A stretch of DNA of 64,000 nt from Pseudacidovorax sp. NFM-22. GTDB lineage: Bacteria; Pseudomonadota; Gammaproteobacteria; Burkholderiales; Burkholderiaceae_C. The stretch lies in the NCBI RefSeq assembly GCF_021401245.1, contig NZ_JACBFY010000001.1:124001-188000 (forward strand). The letters run 5' to 3'. This document shows positions 18,903 through 27,722 of the stretch, piece after piece; position 1 is the stretch's first letter; every line of letters begins with the position of its first letter. A model generated the notes under the pieces. It was not told where the DNA came from and did not search any database. It saw nothing but the letters and a program-made list of their open reading frames with translations. The position numbers and the translations under genes are program-made.

Positions 18903-20669
18903 TCACGCGTCCGCGGGGGCCGCGCGCGGCGCCTGTAGGCGGGCGTAGAGACCATCCCGGGCCATCAGCTCGGCATGGCTGCCTTGCTCGACGATGCAGC
19001 CCCGGTCCATCACCACGATGCGATCGGCGTGCTGAATGGTCGACAACCGGTGCGCGACGATCAGGGTCGTGCGTCCCTGCATCAGGCGTTGCAGGGCGTC
19101 CTGCACCAGGCGCTCCGACTCCGTGTCCAGCGCGGACGTGGCTTCGTCCAGCAGCAGTACCGGTGCGTCGCGATAGAGCGCGCGCGCGATGGCCAGGCGC
19201 TGGCGCTGGCCGCCGGAGAGCTCGGTCGCGTTGTGGCCCAGCACGGTGTCGATGCCCTGGGGCAGGCGCTCCACATGGGGCGCGAGGTTGGCGGCCTCCA
19301 CGCACCGCAGTACGCGCGCCCGGTCGATCTGCGCGGCGCCCAGTGCGACGTTGGCCGCGAGTGTGTCGTTGAGCATCACCACGTCCTGGCTCACCAGGGC
19401 GAACTGCCGGCGAAGGCTCTCCAGCGTCCAGTCGGCCACATCGTGGCCGTCCAGCATCACCTGTCCGGCAGTAGGCCGCACGAAGCGCGGCAGCAGGTTG
19501 ACCAGCGTCGTCTTGCCGGAGCCGGAAGGGCCCACCAGCGCCACGATCTCGCCGGGGGCGATGCGCAGATCGATGTCCTCCAGCGCCATGCCGGCGTCTT
19601 CGCGATAGCGCACCTGCACGCCGCGCAGTTCCACGCGGCCTTCGGCGCGGGCCATCTCGAAGCGGCCTTCGGCCTCGACCTGCGTGCCGTCCATGAGGCC
19701 CAGCCCGCGTTCGAGCGCTGCGAGCCCGCGGGTGATGGGATTGGCCATGTCGGCCAGGCGCCGGATGGGCGCGATCAGCATCAGCATGGCCGTGATGTAC
19801 GCCACGAAGCTGCCGACCGTCAGGCCGCGGTCACCGCTTTGCCAGAGGGCGATCATCACCACGACCGACAGGGCCACCGCCGCGAAGAGCTGCGTCAGCG
19901 GCGTCATCGCCGCCGAGGCAATGGTGGACTTGACCGCCAGCCGGTTCAGGCTGTGGCTGAGCCGGTCGAAGCGCGCCGACTGGCCGGCCTGCGCACCATG
20001 CAGCCGAACCATGCGGTGGGCAAGCACGTTCTCTTCCACCACATAGGCCAGCTCGTCGGTGGCCTGCTGGCCCATCAGCGTCAGGCTGTACAGGCGGCGC
20101 GACAGCGCCTTCATGATCCAGGAGACCCCGGGCACCAGCACGGCGACGACCAGGGTGAGCTTCCAGTTCAGGTAGAGCAGGTAGAACAGCAGCGCCACCA
20201 CGGTGAAGCCGTCGCGCGAGATGCTGAGCAACGCCTGCACGAGCAGCATGGCGCCGGTCTGCACCTCGTAGACGATGGTGTTGGACAGCGTGCTCGCCGA
20301 CTGGCGCGAGAACAGCCCGAGGTCGGCCGCCAGCATGCGCTCGAACAGCACGCTGCGCATGCGCTGCATGCCTTCGTTGGCGATGCGCGCCAGCGCGTAC
20401 TGCGACACGAACTGCGCCACGCCGCGCACCGCGAAGAGCAGGATGATGGCTGTGGGCACCATCCACAGCGCGAGCTGGCCACGCGCGAAGCCCCGGTCCA
20501 GCAGGGGCTTGAGCAGGGCAGGCATCAGGGGTTCGGTGACGGCGGCCACGACGGACATCACCAGGGCCAGCACCCACCAGCGACGCGAACCGCCGAACCA
20601 CGTCATGAGCCGGGCGAGCCGGCGAGTCAAGGGCGCTCGCGCAGGCGCGTCGGCAGGGGAGGTCGACAT
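18903..20669 (-). CDS. msbA: lipid A/phospholipid flippase, MsbA-type ABC transporter
   Basis: A 588-residue half-transporter with an N-terminal six-helix membrane domain (about 25-310) and a C-terminal ATPase. Walker A is GPSGSGKTT, the Q-loop lies in FALVSQDVVML, the signature is LSGGQRQR, Walker B is VLLLDEAT and the H-loop is IVAHRLST. MsbA homodimers flip core lipid A across the inner membrane. The start is ATG 20669; the frame stays open for a further 1.7 kb upstream, but that is antisense to tolB. It is transcribed away from tolB. The membrane domain and length match MsbA better than single-substrate exporters, though other B-family exporters cannot be fully excluded. Confidence 0.92.
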   Translation of the reverse strand: MSTSPADAPARAPLTRRLARLMTWFGGSRRWWVLALVMSVVAAVTEPLMPALLKPLLDRGFARGQLALWMVPTAIILLFAVRGVAQFVSQYALARIANEGMQRMRSVLFERMLAADLGLFSRQSASTLSNTIVYEVQTGAMLLVQALLSISRDGFTVVALLFYLLYLNWKLTLVVAVLVPGVSWIMKALSRRLYSLTLMGQQATDELAYVVEENVLAHRMVRLHGAQAGQSARFDRLSHSLNRLAVKSTIASAAMTPLTQLFAAVALSVVVMIALWQSGDRGLTVGSFVAYITAMLMLIAPIRRLADMANPITRGLAALERGLGLMDGTQVEAEGRFEMARAEGRVELRGVQVRYREDAGMALEDIDLRIAPGEIVALVGPSGSGKTTLVNLLPRFVRPTAGQVMLDGHDVADWTLESLRRQFALVSQDVVMLNDTLAANVALGAAQIDRARVLRCVEAANLAPHVERLPQGIDTVLGHNATELSGGQRQRLAIARALYRDAPVLLLDEATSALDTESERLVQDALQRLMQGRTTLIVAHRLSTIQHADRIVVMDRGCIVEQGSHAELMARDGLYARLQAPRAAPADA

Positions 20670-20843
20670 GGCGGCGGATTCTACGGGTGCCGCCTGGCGC
20701 GCCTCTGGCGGCTGTAGGACAGCGGCGAAATCGGAACGCAAGCCCGGGTTTGCGCGTAGAGGCAAGGTGTAACATCGCCGGCTCCGCGCCTGGACGAGCG
20801 ACCCGGATCTGAAACTTTCCAGGCGTAAATTTCTCCGAGCTGC

Positions 20844-22157
20844 ATGAATACTTCGTCGCCGTCGCAGTCTTCCTCCGTGTTCCCGACCCTGGCCCGCCGT
20901 ACGCTGATCACCGCGTTTGCCGCGGCCCCGGTCCTTCCCGCCCTGGCCCAGTTCCGCGTCGAAGTCTCCGGTGTGGGACTCACCCAGTTGCCCATCGCGC
21001 TGGTGCCCTTCCGCGGCGAAGAGGCCTCTCCCCAGAAGATTTCCGCCATCGTCCAGGCCGATCTCGAGCGCAGCGGGCAATTCCGCGGCGTCGATGCATC
21101 CGGCCAATCCCTCGACGAGAACAGCCGTCCCGACCTGGCCCTGTGGCGCCAGCGCACGGCCGACTCGCTCGTGGCGGGCAGCGTCACCCGACTGGCCGAT
21201 GGCCGTTGGGATGTGCGCTTCCGTCTGTGGGATGTGGTGCGCGGCCAGGACCTCGGGGGGCAGAGCTACACCGTGCCCGAGGCCGACCTCCGCCTCGCCT
21301 CCCACCGGATCGCCGACTACGTCTACGAGAAGCTGACGGGCGACAAGGGCGTGTTCTCGACCCGCATCGCCTATGTCACGCGGGCCTCGGGCCGCTACAC
21401 GCTGTGGGTGGCCGACGCCGATGGCGAGAACGCGCAGGCGGCACTCGCCAGCCCCGAGCCGATCATCTCCCCCGTGTGGTCGCCCAGCGGCGGCGAGCTG
21501 GCCTACGTGTCCTTCGAGTCGCGCAAGCCCGTGGTCTACGTGCACACCGTGGCCACTGGCCAGCGCCGCCTGGTCGCCAACTTCCGCGGCTCCAACAGCG
21601 CGCCGGCCTGGTCGCCCGACGGCCGCAGCCTGGCCGTGACGCTCAGCCGCGATGGTGGCTCGCAGCTCTACACCATCCCGGCCACCGGCGGCGAACCCCG
21701 CCGGCTCACCCAGAGCAGCAGCATCGACACCGAGCCGACCTACACCGCCGACGGCAGTTCCATCTACTTCGTGAGCGACCGCGGCGGCGCACCGCAGATC
21801 TACAAGATGCCCGCCAGCGGCGGCGCACCGGTGCGGGTGACCTTCTCGGGGTCCTACAACATTTCTCCGGCCATCAGCCCCGACGGGCGGTGGTTGGCCT
21901 ACATCTCGCGCGTCGGCGGAGCCTTCAAGCTCCACGTGATGGAACTCGCCACTGGCAATGCCACGGCCATCACCGACACCGCGGCAGACGAAAGCCCCAG
22001 CTTCGCCCCCAACGGCAAGCTGATCGTCTATTCCACCCAGATTCAGGGAAGAGAAGCGCTGATGACCACCACCCTTGACGGAAAGATCAAGGCGCGACTG
22101 GCGGGGAAGGCGGGGGACATCCGGGAACCGGATTGGGGCCCCTTCCAGAAGCAATGA
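20844..22157 (+). CDS. tolB: Tol-Pal system beta-propeller protein TolB
   Basis: A periplasmic TolB of 437 residues. After the signal peptide come an N-terminal domain (PIALVPFRGEE) and a WD40-like six-bladed propeller whose repeats are visible as SPVWSPSGGELAYVS, APAWSPDGRSLAVT and SPAISPDGRWLAYIS. It binds Pal and takes part in outer-membrane constriction and maintenance. The signal reads ARRTLITAFAAAPVLPALAQ: two arginines precede the hydrophobic core, as in Tat substrates, although E. coli TolB uses Sec. tolQ, tolR and tolA are not in this window. pal follows after 28 bp. Confidence 0.95.
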   Translation: MNTSSPSQSSSVFPTLARRTLITAFAAAPVLPALAQFRVEVSGVGLTQLPIALVPFRGEEASPQKISAIVQADLERSGQFRGVDASGQSLDENSRPDLALWRQRTADSLVAGSVTRLADGRWDVRFRLWDVVRGQDLGGQSYTVPEADLRLASHRIADYVYEKLTGDKGVFSTRIAYVTRASGRYTLWVADADGENAQAALASPEPIISPVWSPSGGELAYVSFESRKPVVYVHTVATGQRRLVANFRGSNSAPAWSPDGRSLAVTLSRDGGSQLYTIPATGGEPRRLTQSSSIDTEPTYTADGSSIYFVSDRGGAPQIYKMPASGGAPVRVTFSGSYNISPAISPDGRWLAYISRVGGAFKLHVMELATGNATAITDTAADESPSFAPNGKLIVYSTQIQGREALMTTTLDGKIKARLAGKAGDIREPDWGPFQKQ

Positions 22158-22185
22158 TTTTTTGTCCGCACTGAGGAGTGTTCGT

Positions 22186-22704
22186 ATGTTGAAGAAATCG
22201 ATTTTTGCCCTTGCCTTCGTCGCCCTGGTGGCGGGTTGCTCGTCGGGTACCAAGCTGAATGAAACGCCGGTGAGCACCGCCGGCGGAACCGGCGGCGGAA
22301 CGGGTTCCGGCGCGGCCAGCGGCGTAGCGCCTGTCACCATCGACCCCAACGCGCAGACGCGCCAGGGTCCGGTGGGCGTGGCCCGGGTCATCTACTTCGA
22401 CTTCGACAGCTACACCATCAAGCCCGAGTTCCAGCAGCTCATCGACGGCCATGCGCGCTTCCTGAAGGCCAACCCCTCGCGCCGCATCTCCATCGAAGGC
22501 CACACCGACGATCTGGGCGGCAGCGAGTACAACCTGGCCCTGGGCCAGAAGCGTTCCGAGGCCGTGCGCCGTGCGCTCACGCTGCTGGGCGTGAACGACA
22601 GCCAGATCGAAGCCGTCAGCTTCGGCAAGGAAAAGCCCGCGGTCCAAGGCACGAGCGACGACGCCCGCGCCCAGAACCGTCGCGCTGAAATCGTGTACCG
22701 CTGA
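22186..22704 (+). CDS. pal: peptidoglycan-associated lipoprotein Pal
   Basis: An outer-membrane lipoprotein of 172 residues. The signal MLKKSIFALAFVALVAGC ends in the lipobox, with the lipidated Cys at residue 18. A Gly/Thr-rich linker follows, then the OmpA-like peptidoglycan-binding domain: VIYFDFDSYTIKPEF, ISIEGHTDDLGGSEYNLALG and AQNRRAEIVY. ATG 22186 has GAGGAG upstream. Its stop overlaps the cpoB start by one base. Pal anchors the outer membrane to peptidoglycan and binds TolB. Confidence 0.97.
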   Translation: MLKKSIFALAFVALVAGCSSGTKLNETPVSTAGGTGGGTGSGAASGVAPVTIDPNAQTRQGPVGVARVIYFDFDSYTIKPEFQQLIDGHARFLKANPSRRISIEGHTDDLGGSEYNLALGQKRSEAVRRALTLLGVNDSQIEAVSFGKEKPAVQGTSDDARAQNRRAEIVYR

Positions 22705-23468
22705 TGCAGCGACTGCAGCACCTCGTGCGTCCGGCGGCCCTTGCGGCCGCTTTTCTGTGCGTGTCTGCGGCGTCCCACGCGGCGCTGTTCGAGGATGACG
22801 AGGCGCGCCGCGCCATCCTCGACCTGCGCCAGCGTGTCGAAACCGTGCGCCAGCAGTCCGAGAACACCACGCAGCGCCTGGCTGACGAGAACGGCCAGCT
22901 GCGTCGCAGCCTCGTCGACCTGCAGCAGCAGATCGACAGCCTGCGCGGCGACCTGGCACGCATGACGGGTCAGAACGAGCAGCTCACCCGCACGCTGACC
23001 GAGCTGCAACAGCGCCAGACCACCATCGACGACCGCCTGAAGCAGAACGAGCCGCAGCAGGTGTCGGTCGACGGCAAGGAGTTCATGGCCGATCCGCGTG
23101 AGAAGGCCGACTTCGAGGCCGCGCTGGGTGTCTTCCGCTCCGGCCAGTTCCCCCAGGCCCAGTCGGCCTTCGCGGACTTCGTCAAGCGCTATCCGCGCAG
23201 CGGCTACAACCCGTCGGCATTGTTCTGGCTGGGCAACGCACAGTACGCCACGCGCAACTACACCGAGGCCGTCGCCAACTTCCGCTCCATGCTCTCGCTG
23301 GCGCCGGACCATGCCAAGGCCCCCGAGGCCGTGCTGTCCATCGCCAACTGCCAGATCGAGTTGAAGGACACGCGCGCTGCCCGCCGCACGCTGGAAGACC
23401 TGGTCAAGGCCTATCCGCAGTCCGAGGCGGCCACGGCGGCACGCGAACGCCTGTCGCGCCTGCGTTGA
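22704..23468 (+). CDS. cpoB: cell division coordinator CpoB (YbgF)
   Basis: A periplasmic Tol-Pal-associated protein of 254 residues. It has a signal peptide (residues 1 to about 26, cleaved after SHA), a coiled-coil trimerisation segment (about 35-110, rich in Gln and Leu heptads such as LRRSLVDLQQQIDSLRGDL), and a C-terminal TPR domain (FRSGQFPQAQSAFADFVKRYP, ALFWLGNAQYATRNYTEAV). CpoB coordinates PBP1B activity with Tol-driven constriction. The start overlaps the pal stop; the end overlaps tcdA by four bases. Confidence 0.95.
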   Translation: MQRLQHLVRPAALAAAFLCVSAASHAALFEDDEARRAILDLRQRVETVRQQSENTTQRLADENGQLRRSLVDLQQQIDSLRGDLARMTGQNEQLTRTLTELQQRQTTIDDRLKQNEPQQVSVDGKEFMADPREKADFEAALGVFRSGQFPQAQSAFADFVKRYPRSGYNPSALFWLGNAQYATRNYTEAVANFRSMLSLAPDHAKAPEAVLSIANCQIELKDTRAARRTLEDLVKAYPQSEAATAARERLSRLR

Positions 23469-24310
23469 ACGCGGTCGTGACTCCGCCGCCGTCCCTGCAG
23501 GACCACGCCCTGCCGTCCGAGGCGGACATCATCGCCCGGCGCTTCGGTGGCATGGAGCGGCTGTACGGCGTCCAGGGCGCCGCGGCGGTGCGCCAAGCCC
23601 ATGTGGTGGTGGTCGGCATCGGCGGCGTCGGCTCCTGGGCAGCCGAGGCGCTCGCCCGAAGCGGCGTCGGTGCGCTGACGCTCATCGACATGGACCATGT
23701 GGCCGAGTCCAACATCAACCGCCAGATCCACGCGCTCGACGACACCGTCGGCCAGGCCAAGGTGCTGGCGATGCAGGAGCGCATCCGTCACATCCATCCG
23801 CAATGCCGCGTGGCGCCCGTGGACGAGTTCGTGACGGCGGACAACTGGTTGCCGCTGATCGAGCAGGCCGGGCAGGCGCTCGGCCCCGTCACCGCCGTAC
23901 TGGACGCCTGCGACCAGATGTCCGCCAAGACGACCATGGCAGCCTGGGCGCTGGCTCAGGGGCGGCAGGTGTCGTTCATCACCGTGGGCGCGGCCGGCGG
24001 CAAGCGGCACGCGCAGCGCGTCGAGGTCGAGGACCTCGCCCTGGCCACCCACGACCCGCTGATGGCGCAGTTGCGGCAGCGACTGCGCAAGCACCACGGC
24101 GCCCGGCGCGACGGCAAGCCGATCGGCCTGACCTGCGTCTTCAGCCGCGAGACGGTGGCGCCGCCCGATGCGTCCTGCGCCATCGAGGGCGACGGCTCGC
24201 TCAACTGCCACGGCTATGGTTCGATGGTCAGCGTCACCGCGACCTTCGGTCTGTGTGCAGCAGGATGGCTCATCGACAGGATTTCACAGAAATCCACGCT
24301 ATACTTATAG
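23465..24310 (+). CDS. tcdA: tRNA threonylcarbamoyladenosine dehydratase
   Basis: A ThiF/E1-like enzyme of 281 residues that cyclises t6A37 to ct6A in ANN-decoding tRNAs. The ATP-binding motif VVVVGIGGVGSWAAEALARS lies near residues 47-66. IDMDHVAESNINRQIHA is diagnostic of the TcdA (YgdL/CsdL) group, and AAGGKRHAQRVEVEDLALATHDPL follows. The start is TTG at 23465, overlapping the cpoB stop (TTGA). tRNA-Lys, which decodes AAA/AAG and carries t6A in bacteria, lies 38 bp downstream. Confidence 0.93.
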   Translation: MNAVVTPPPSLQDHALPSEADIIARRFGGMERLYGVQGAAAVRQAHVVVVGIGGVGSWAAEALARSGVGALTLIDMDHVAESNINRQIHALDDTVGQAKVLAMQERIRHIHPQCRVAPVDEFVTADNWLPLIEQAGQALGPVTAVLDACDQMSAKTTMAAWALAQGRQVSFITVGAAGGKRHAQRVEVEDLALATHDPLMAQLRQRLRKHHGARRDGKPIGLTCVFSRETVAPPDASCAIEGDGSLNCHGYGSMVSVTATFGLCAAGWLIDRISQKSTLYL

Positions 24311-24348
24311 GCTTTGCTGCACATCGCACCGCAGTGCGAACGTGAAGC

Positions 24349-24424
24349 GGGACGTTAGCTCAGTTGGTAGAGCAGCGGACTTTTAATCCGTTGGTCGCAG
24401 GTTCGAATCCTGCACGTCCTACCA
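24349..24424 (+). tRNA. tRNA-Lys (TTT)
   Basis: A 76-nt tRNA with encoded CCA. The acceptor is GGGACGT/ACGTCCT with a G-U closing pair, the D-arm is AGCTCAGTTGGTAGAGC, the anticodon loop CTTTTAA gives TTT, and the T-arm is CAGGTTCGAATCCTG. A TATACT -10-like box lies inside the end of tcdA (about 24299-24304). It borders an accessory region with phage-like genes. I saw no second copy of its 3' end downstream. Confidence 0.98.
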
Positions 24425-24489
24425 CCCCTTTCTCCAGCTGCCACAACGCTTTAGCGCTACATTCGTTGTAGCAAGCTGCACCCCTCAAA

Positions 24490-24524
24490 GGTGATGTTTG
24501 CGGAACACTGTTCCGCAAATCACC
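24490..24524. repeat. perfect palindrome next to tRNA-Lys
   Basis: The core 24497-24519 is a perfect 23-bp palindrome with 11-base arms (TTTGCGGAACA and its complement) around one central base. It is extended outside a 2-base bulge by GGTGA/TCACC. No T-run follows, so it is not a normal terminator. It lies between tRNA-Lys and the phage remnant and could be a recombinase or repressor site. Confidence 0.55.
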
Positions 24525-24533
24525 GAATCGGCA

Positions 24534-25283
24534 TCACCCGCCGGCAAGCCTTGTGCCGGATGTAGGTCGCCTCCATACTTTCCGTCGTATACCCTGATAG
24601 GGCTTGAGCCTGCCTCGTGCGGCCCCATGGGGCGGCTGGTTGTGGCGTTGGTGGCGTGCTGCAGACATCCGCACGGCCTGCTTCAAGCTCGGCCTCGGCG
24701 CGACGCCGGGCCTACCGTTCCCACCATTCCCTGCGTGCACGTCAGAGTCTTCTGCACCCGCCAGTTGCCGCTGGCAACGGTGTCGGGCGCGTCGAGCGGT
24801 GACACGCTTGGCGTATAGCGTTGCGCTGTCGCTGGCCGTCACGTCCGCCGTCTTGCAGATGACGGTGATGCAGTCGGGGACGGTGATGTCCGCTGTGCCA
24901 CCGCCGGGCAGCGTGATGACCAGGGCGTGCGCGGCGTGGTCATAGCTGACCGTGGCGCCGTCCGGGTAGACGGTGACGGTCTTGTTTGGGTCGGTGCTGG
25001 GGGCGGGGTGGTCATTCTGGTGGATGCCGCCGATCACCAGGGCGCCGGCCAGGTCACCGCCGGGCGAAAGCAGCGTGACCTGCTCGCCGACCGTGGGCGG
25101 GTTCCAGGTGCGGGTGTTGCCGGCGCGCAGCTCGTGGTACGGGCGCCAGTCGGTGACGTTGTTGCCCGTGCGCACGCGCACCAGGGCGCCGGGCAGCTCG
25201 TGGCGCACCTCGGCGATGGTGCCGGTGCGCACGAGGTTCTCCAGCTTGCGCAGCACGTCCGGCAGCAACAGGTCGATGTCCAT
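24534..25283 (-). CDS. phage baseplate assembly protein V (gpV-like), C-terminus decayed
   Basis: The first 155 or so residues match the P2-type baseplate spike protein gpV: LENLVRTGTIAEV, VRVRTGNNVTDW, GNTRTWNPPTVGEQVTLLSPGGDL, GALVIGGIHQND, then YPDGATVSYDHAAHALVITL. After about residue 157 the protein turns into Arg/Gln/His-rich sequence unlike any tail protein. This suggests a frameshift or deletion near 24810; about 45 codons are open in a neighbouring frame there. gpV normally forms the membrane-piercing tip of contractile tails. No gpW, J or I gene follows, so this is a leftover of a P2-like prophage or tailocin rather than a working gene. ATG 25283 is the natural start. Confidence 0.75.
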   Translation of the reverse strand: MDIDLLLPDVLRKLENLVRTGTIAEVRHELPGALVRVRTGNNVTDWRPYHELRAGNTRTWNPPTVGEQVTLLSPGGDLAGALVIGGIHQNDHPAPSTDPNKTVTVYPDGATVSYDHAAHALVITLPGGGTADITVPDCITVICKTADVTASDSATLYAKRVTARRARHRCQRQLAGAEDSDVHAGNGGNGRPGVAPRPSLKQAVRMSAARHQRHNQPPHGAARGRLKPYQGIRRKVWRRPTSGTRLAGG

Positions 25284-25711
25284 GCGACCAATTTGCCGGG
25301 GGAGACGTGCGCGCGCGAGCTATCGCGTGTCGGGTCGTGCCGGGTAAAGAGGCGCGCAACTGCGCCATTTGTACAGATCATCGGCAAACTGTGCCCGTTC
25401 CTTACTTCTACACTGCGCGCCAATACAACACCAAGGAAATGGCATGAATGGTGATATCTGGCAAAAGCTCCTGCAGTTAGAAACCAGTGATTCGGTCGGC
25501 CTATGGCACCATAAGCTTTTTGGCCGTCATTTAAACCAGCGTCGGATTTTGGAGATAACGTCGGCCGCCCGTCAAGCAAGAGAATTTTTCCGCAACGCGG
25601 CAAATTCCAACTCATCGGTGCGGCCTGTTCTAACCTTTTATGGAGTTGCCAGTTTAAGCCGTGCGTTGGTGCTGCTGTTCAAACCGGATATGGGTGAAAC
25701 CAGTCTCACTC

Positions 25712-25715
25712 CTAG
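25712..25715 (+). repeat. IS target-site duplication CTAG, left copy
   Basis: CTAG immediately left of the element, matched by CTAG at 26921-26924. It fits the YTAR target preference of the IS5 family. Confidence 0.85.
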
Positions 25716-25732
25716 GGATGCTCTTCACCAAT
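25716..25732 (+). repeat. IS terminal inverted repeat, left
   Basis: GGATGCTCTTCACCAAT, a perfect inverted match to 26904-26920. Confidence 0.9.
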
Positions 25733-25774
25733 AGCCCGCCGATGTGCTTGCGTGTGGCCTCGTGAAGGCCGAGC

Positions 25775-26764
25775 ATGCTGACCATGAAGCAAACGAGCCT
25801 GGGCCTGCCGCTGTCGACCAAGCGAACGCGCAAGCGCGAGTTTCTCGATTCGATGGACAGGGTGGTGCCCTGGCCCGATCTGGTGGCACTGATAGAGCCC
25901 TTCGCGCCCGAGAGTGGCCGCCGCGGCCAGCAGCCTTTCGCTGTAGAGACGCTGCTGCGCATCCATTTCATGCAACAGTGGTTCAACCTGTCGGACCCGG
26001 CGATGGAAGAGGCCCTGCACGACGTACCCGTCTTTCGCGACTTCGCCGGCCTGTCCAACTGGGGCGACGCGCTGCCCAGCGATTCGAGCATCCTGCGCTT
26101 TCGCCGCTTGCTGGAGCAGCACAAATTGGCCGATCAGATCCTGGCGCGGGTGAACGAACTGCTCACGGGCCAGGGGCTGATGCTCAAGGCCGGCACGGTG
26201 GTGGATGCCACGCTGATTGCGGCCCCCAGTTCGACCAAGAACAAGGATGGCAAGCGAGACCCCGAGATGCACCAGAGCAAGAAGGGCAACCAGTGGCACT
26301 TCGGCATGAAGGCGCACATCGGCGTGGACGCCGACTCGGGGCTGGTGCACACGGTGCGGGGGACCGCCGGCAACGTCAACGACGTGCTCGAGGGCAACAG
26401 CCTGCTGCACGGGCAGGAGAAGTTCGCGTTCGGCGATGCGGGCTACCAGGGCGTGAACAAGCGTGCTGATGCGAGGGCGCACGTGCGCTGGCATGTGGCG
26501 ATGCGTCCGGGGCTGCGCCGAGCGCTTGAACCCGCAACCGACGCGGTGGATGCACTGACCGAAAAGATCGAGCGGCTGAAGGCAAGCGTACGAGCCAAAG
26601 TCGAGCACCCGTTTCGGGTGATCAAGCGCCAATTCGGACATGTGAAGGTTCGCTACCGCGGCCTGGCTAAGAACACCGTGCAGTTGAAGGTACTGTTTGC
26701 GTTGAGCAACCTGTGGATGGTCAGACAGACATTGATGGCCCAGGTGCGTCCTGCAACGGCGTGA
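25775..26764 (+). CDS. IS5-family transposase
   Basis: A DDE transposase of 329 residues. The N-terminal DUF772-like domain (GQQPFAVETLLRIHFMQQWF) is followed by the RNase H-fold catalytic domain. The catalytic triad is visible as D144 (TVVDATLIA), D221 (AFGDAGYQG) and E277 (KVEHPFRVIKRQFG); the last matches the Y-(2)-R-(3)-E-(6)-K pattern region of the IS4/IS5 groups. KGNQWHFGMKAHIGVD is also characteristic. ATG 25775 has GAAGG upstream; ATG 25784 is an alternative. No frameshift is present, so the enzyme is probably active. Confidence 0.95.
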   Translation: MLTMKQTSLGLPLSTKRTRKREFLDSMDRVVPWPDLVALIEPFAPESGRRGQQPFAVETLLRIHFMQQWFNLSDPAMEEALHDVPVFRDFAGLSNWGDALPSDSSILRFRRLLEQHKLADQILARVNELLTGQGLMLKAGTVVDATLIAAPSSTKNKDGKRDPEMHQSKKGNQWHFGMKAHIGVDADSGLVHTVRGTAGNVNDVLEGNSLLHGQEKFAFGDAGYQGVNKRADARAHVRWHVAMRPGLRRALEPATDAVDALTEKIERLKASVRAKVEHPFRVIKRQFGHVKVRYRGLAKNTVQLKVLFALSNLWMVRQTLMAQVRPATA

Positions 26765-26903
26765 CGGACACAGAACTGCCAGACGGAAGCTTTGGGAACC
26801 CACTTCCACCCTACGCCGCAGGCCCTTGCCGACTTGGCTCCCGCACCTGCCGGTGGCAGCCAACAAGACGGGGCGGTCAAATTGTTCTGACGCGCAGCGC
26901 ACG

Positions 26904-26920
26904 ATTGGTGAAGAGCATCC
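26904..26920 (-). repeat. IS terminal inverted repeat, right
   Basis: ATTGGTGAAGAGCATCC, the exact complement of the left end at 25716-25732. Confidence 0.9.
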
Positions 26921-26924
26921 CTAG
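26921..26924 (+). repeat. IS target-site duplication CTAG, right copy
   Basis: CTAG immediately right of the element. Removing the element and one copy restores the interrupted gene. Confidence 0.85.
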
Positions 26925-27722
26925 CCACGGACTTACAACGTTGGAGTGGCAAAAAAAATTGCTCGGCAAAATCCCGGAAAGTCTCTTAGGTATTGAGGCA
27001 TTAGAGGTGCAAATCAGTTCGGGTTTATTTTTTGACCTTCTTCAGAATACGGATAACTTCATATGTGTCCACACACGATCTTCTGCGGTCGATTGGGGGA
27101 TTTCATATGACGTCCCTGAACGGGGATCAACAATTAGGTTGGGTGAACTGTTGTCGAAATTACCGGACGTGGCCTCATATTTGCCACAAGACCGTGCTCG
27201 CAGCACGCTCCCCGTCGGTGAACTCACGTATTCAAAAGAGAACGGCTTCCGCGCATCAATCAACGCATCGTTCGAATTGCTTAAATCTTGGGGCTGGGAC
27301 GAGGGTTTTTCAGTTACCGGGACAAGTAACATGGCAAGCTTAACTTGTTCAGCAAAGACATTTGGCGAAAAGACCCCTCAGTTCACGCACGCCTATGTAG
27401 ACAAAATTTTTGGTTCGATACCAAGCCTGCACATTGCGGCACCCTTTCAAAGCGAAGTCCGATATTCCCAGGTGGCGATAACCTATATCATTTCATATTT
27501 TTTGGGGATGCTTGCGCGTTACTTCCCTACTCAATGGACAGCGCTCTATAGTGGTAGCAAGGGCGATGTTCTTTGGCCCTCGATTAGCGCTGCCCAAAGG
27601 TATGTTGAAACCACCTTTCCTGAGCTGATCATTGAACTAATTAATTATCAGGTTACAAGGAAACAGACATCAGAAAAATAACAGGAAGCATCACTAAACC
27701 ATCTCCTGCCGGACTACTGCTT

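Larger units (their letters stand above)
25716..26920 (+). mobile_element. IS5-family insertion sequence, complete (1205 bp)
   Basis: A complete insertion sequence. Its terminal inverted repeats are 17 bp and identical (GGATGCTCTTCACCAAT at 25716-25732 and its complement at 26904-26920), it is flanked by CTAG duplications, and it encodes one transposase. Intact ends, an intact transposase and exact duplications point to recent insertion. It splits a YaaC-like gene. The name of the closest known IS cannot be given without a search. Confidence 0.92.
25444..27681 (+). pseudogene. YaaC-like protein gene interrupted by an IS5-family element
   Basis: The 5' part (25444-25715) and 3' part (26925-27681) join in frame if the IS and one CTAG duplication are removed, giving 342 residues without stop or frameshift (join ...ETSLTPSHGLTTLEW...). 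SLSRALVLLF and the restored SHGL resemble the YaaC family, whose function is unknown. ATG 25444 has AAGGA upstream. The gene is clearly AT-richer than its surroundings (for example 27000-27680), indicating transfer. It lies on the strand opposite to the flanking phage-like genes, like a cargo (moron) gene in a P2-like prophage. As it stands the protein is cut after about 91 residues. The 3' part could be made only from a new start. Confidence 0.7.

Noticed and set aside
20670-22391. Extension of the msbA frame to 1162 residues
   Set aside because: The extra 570 residues are antisense to tolB and have no homology. MsbA begins normally at 20669.
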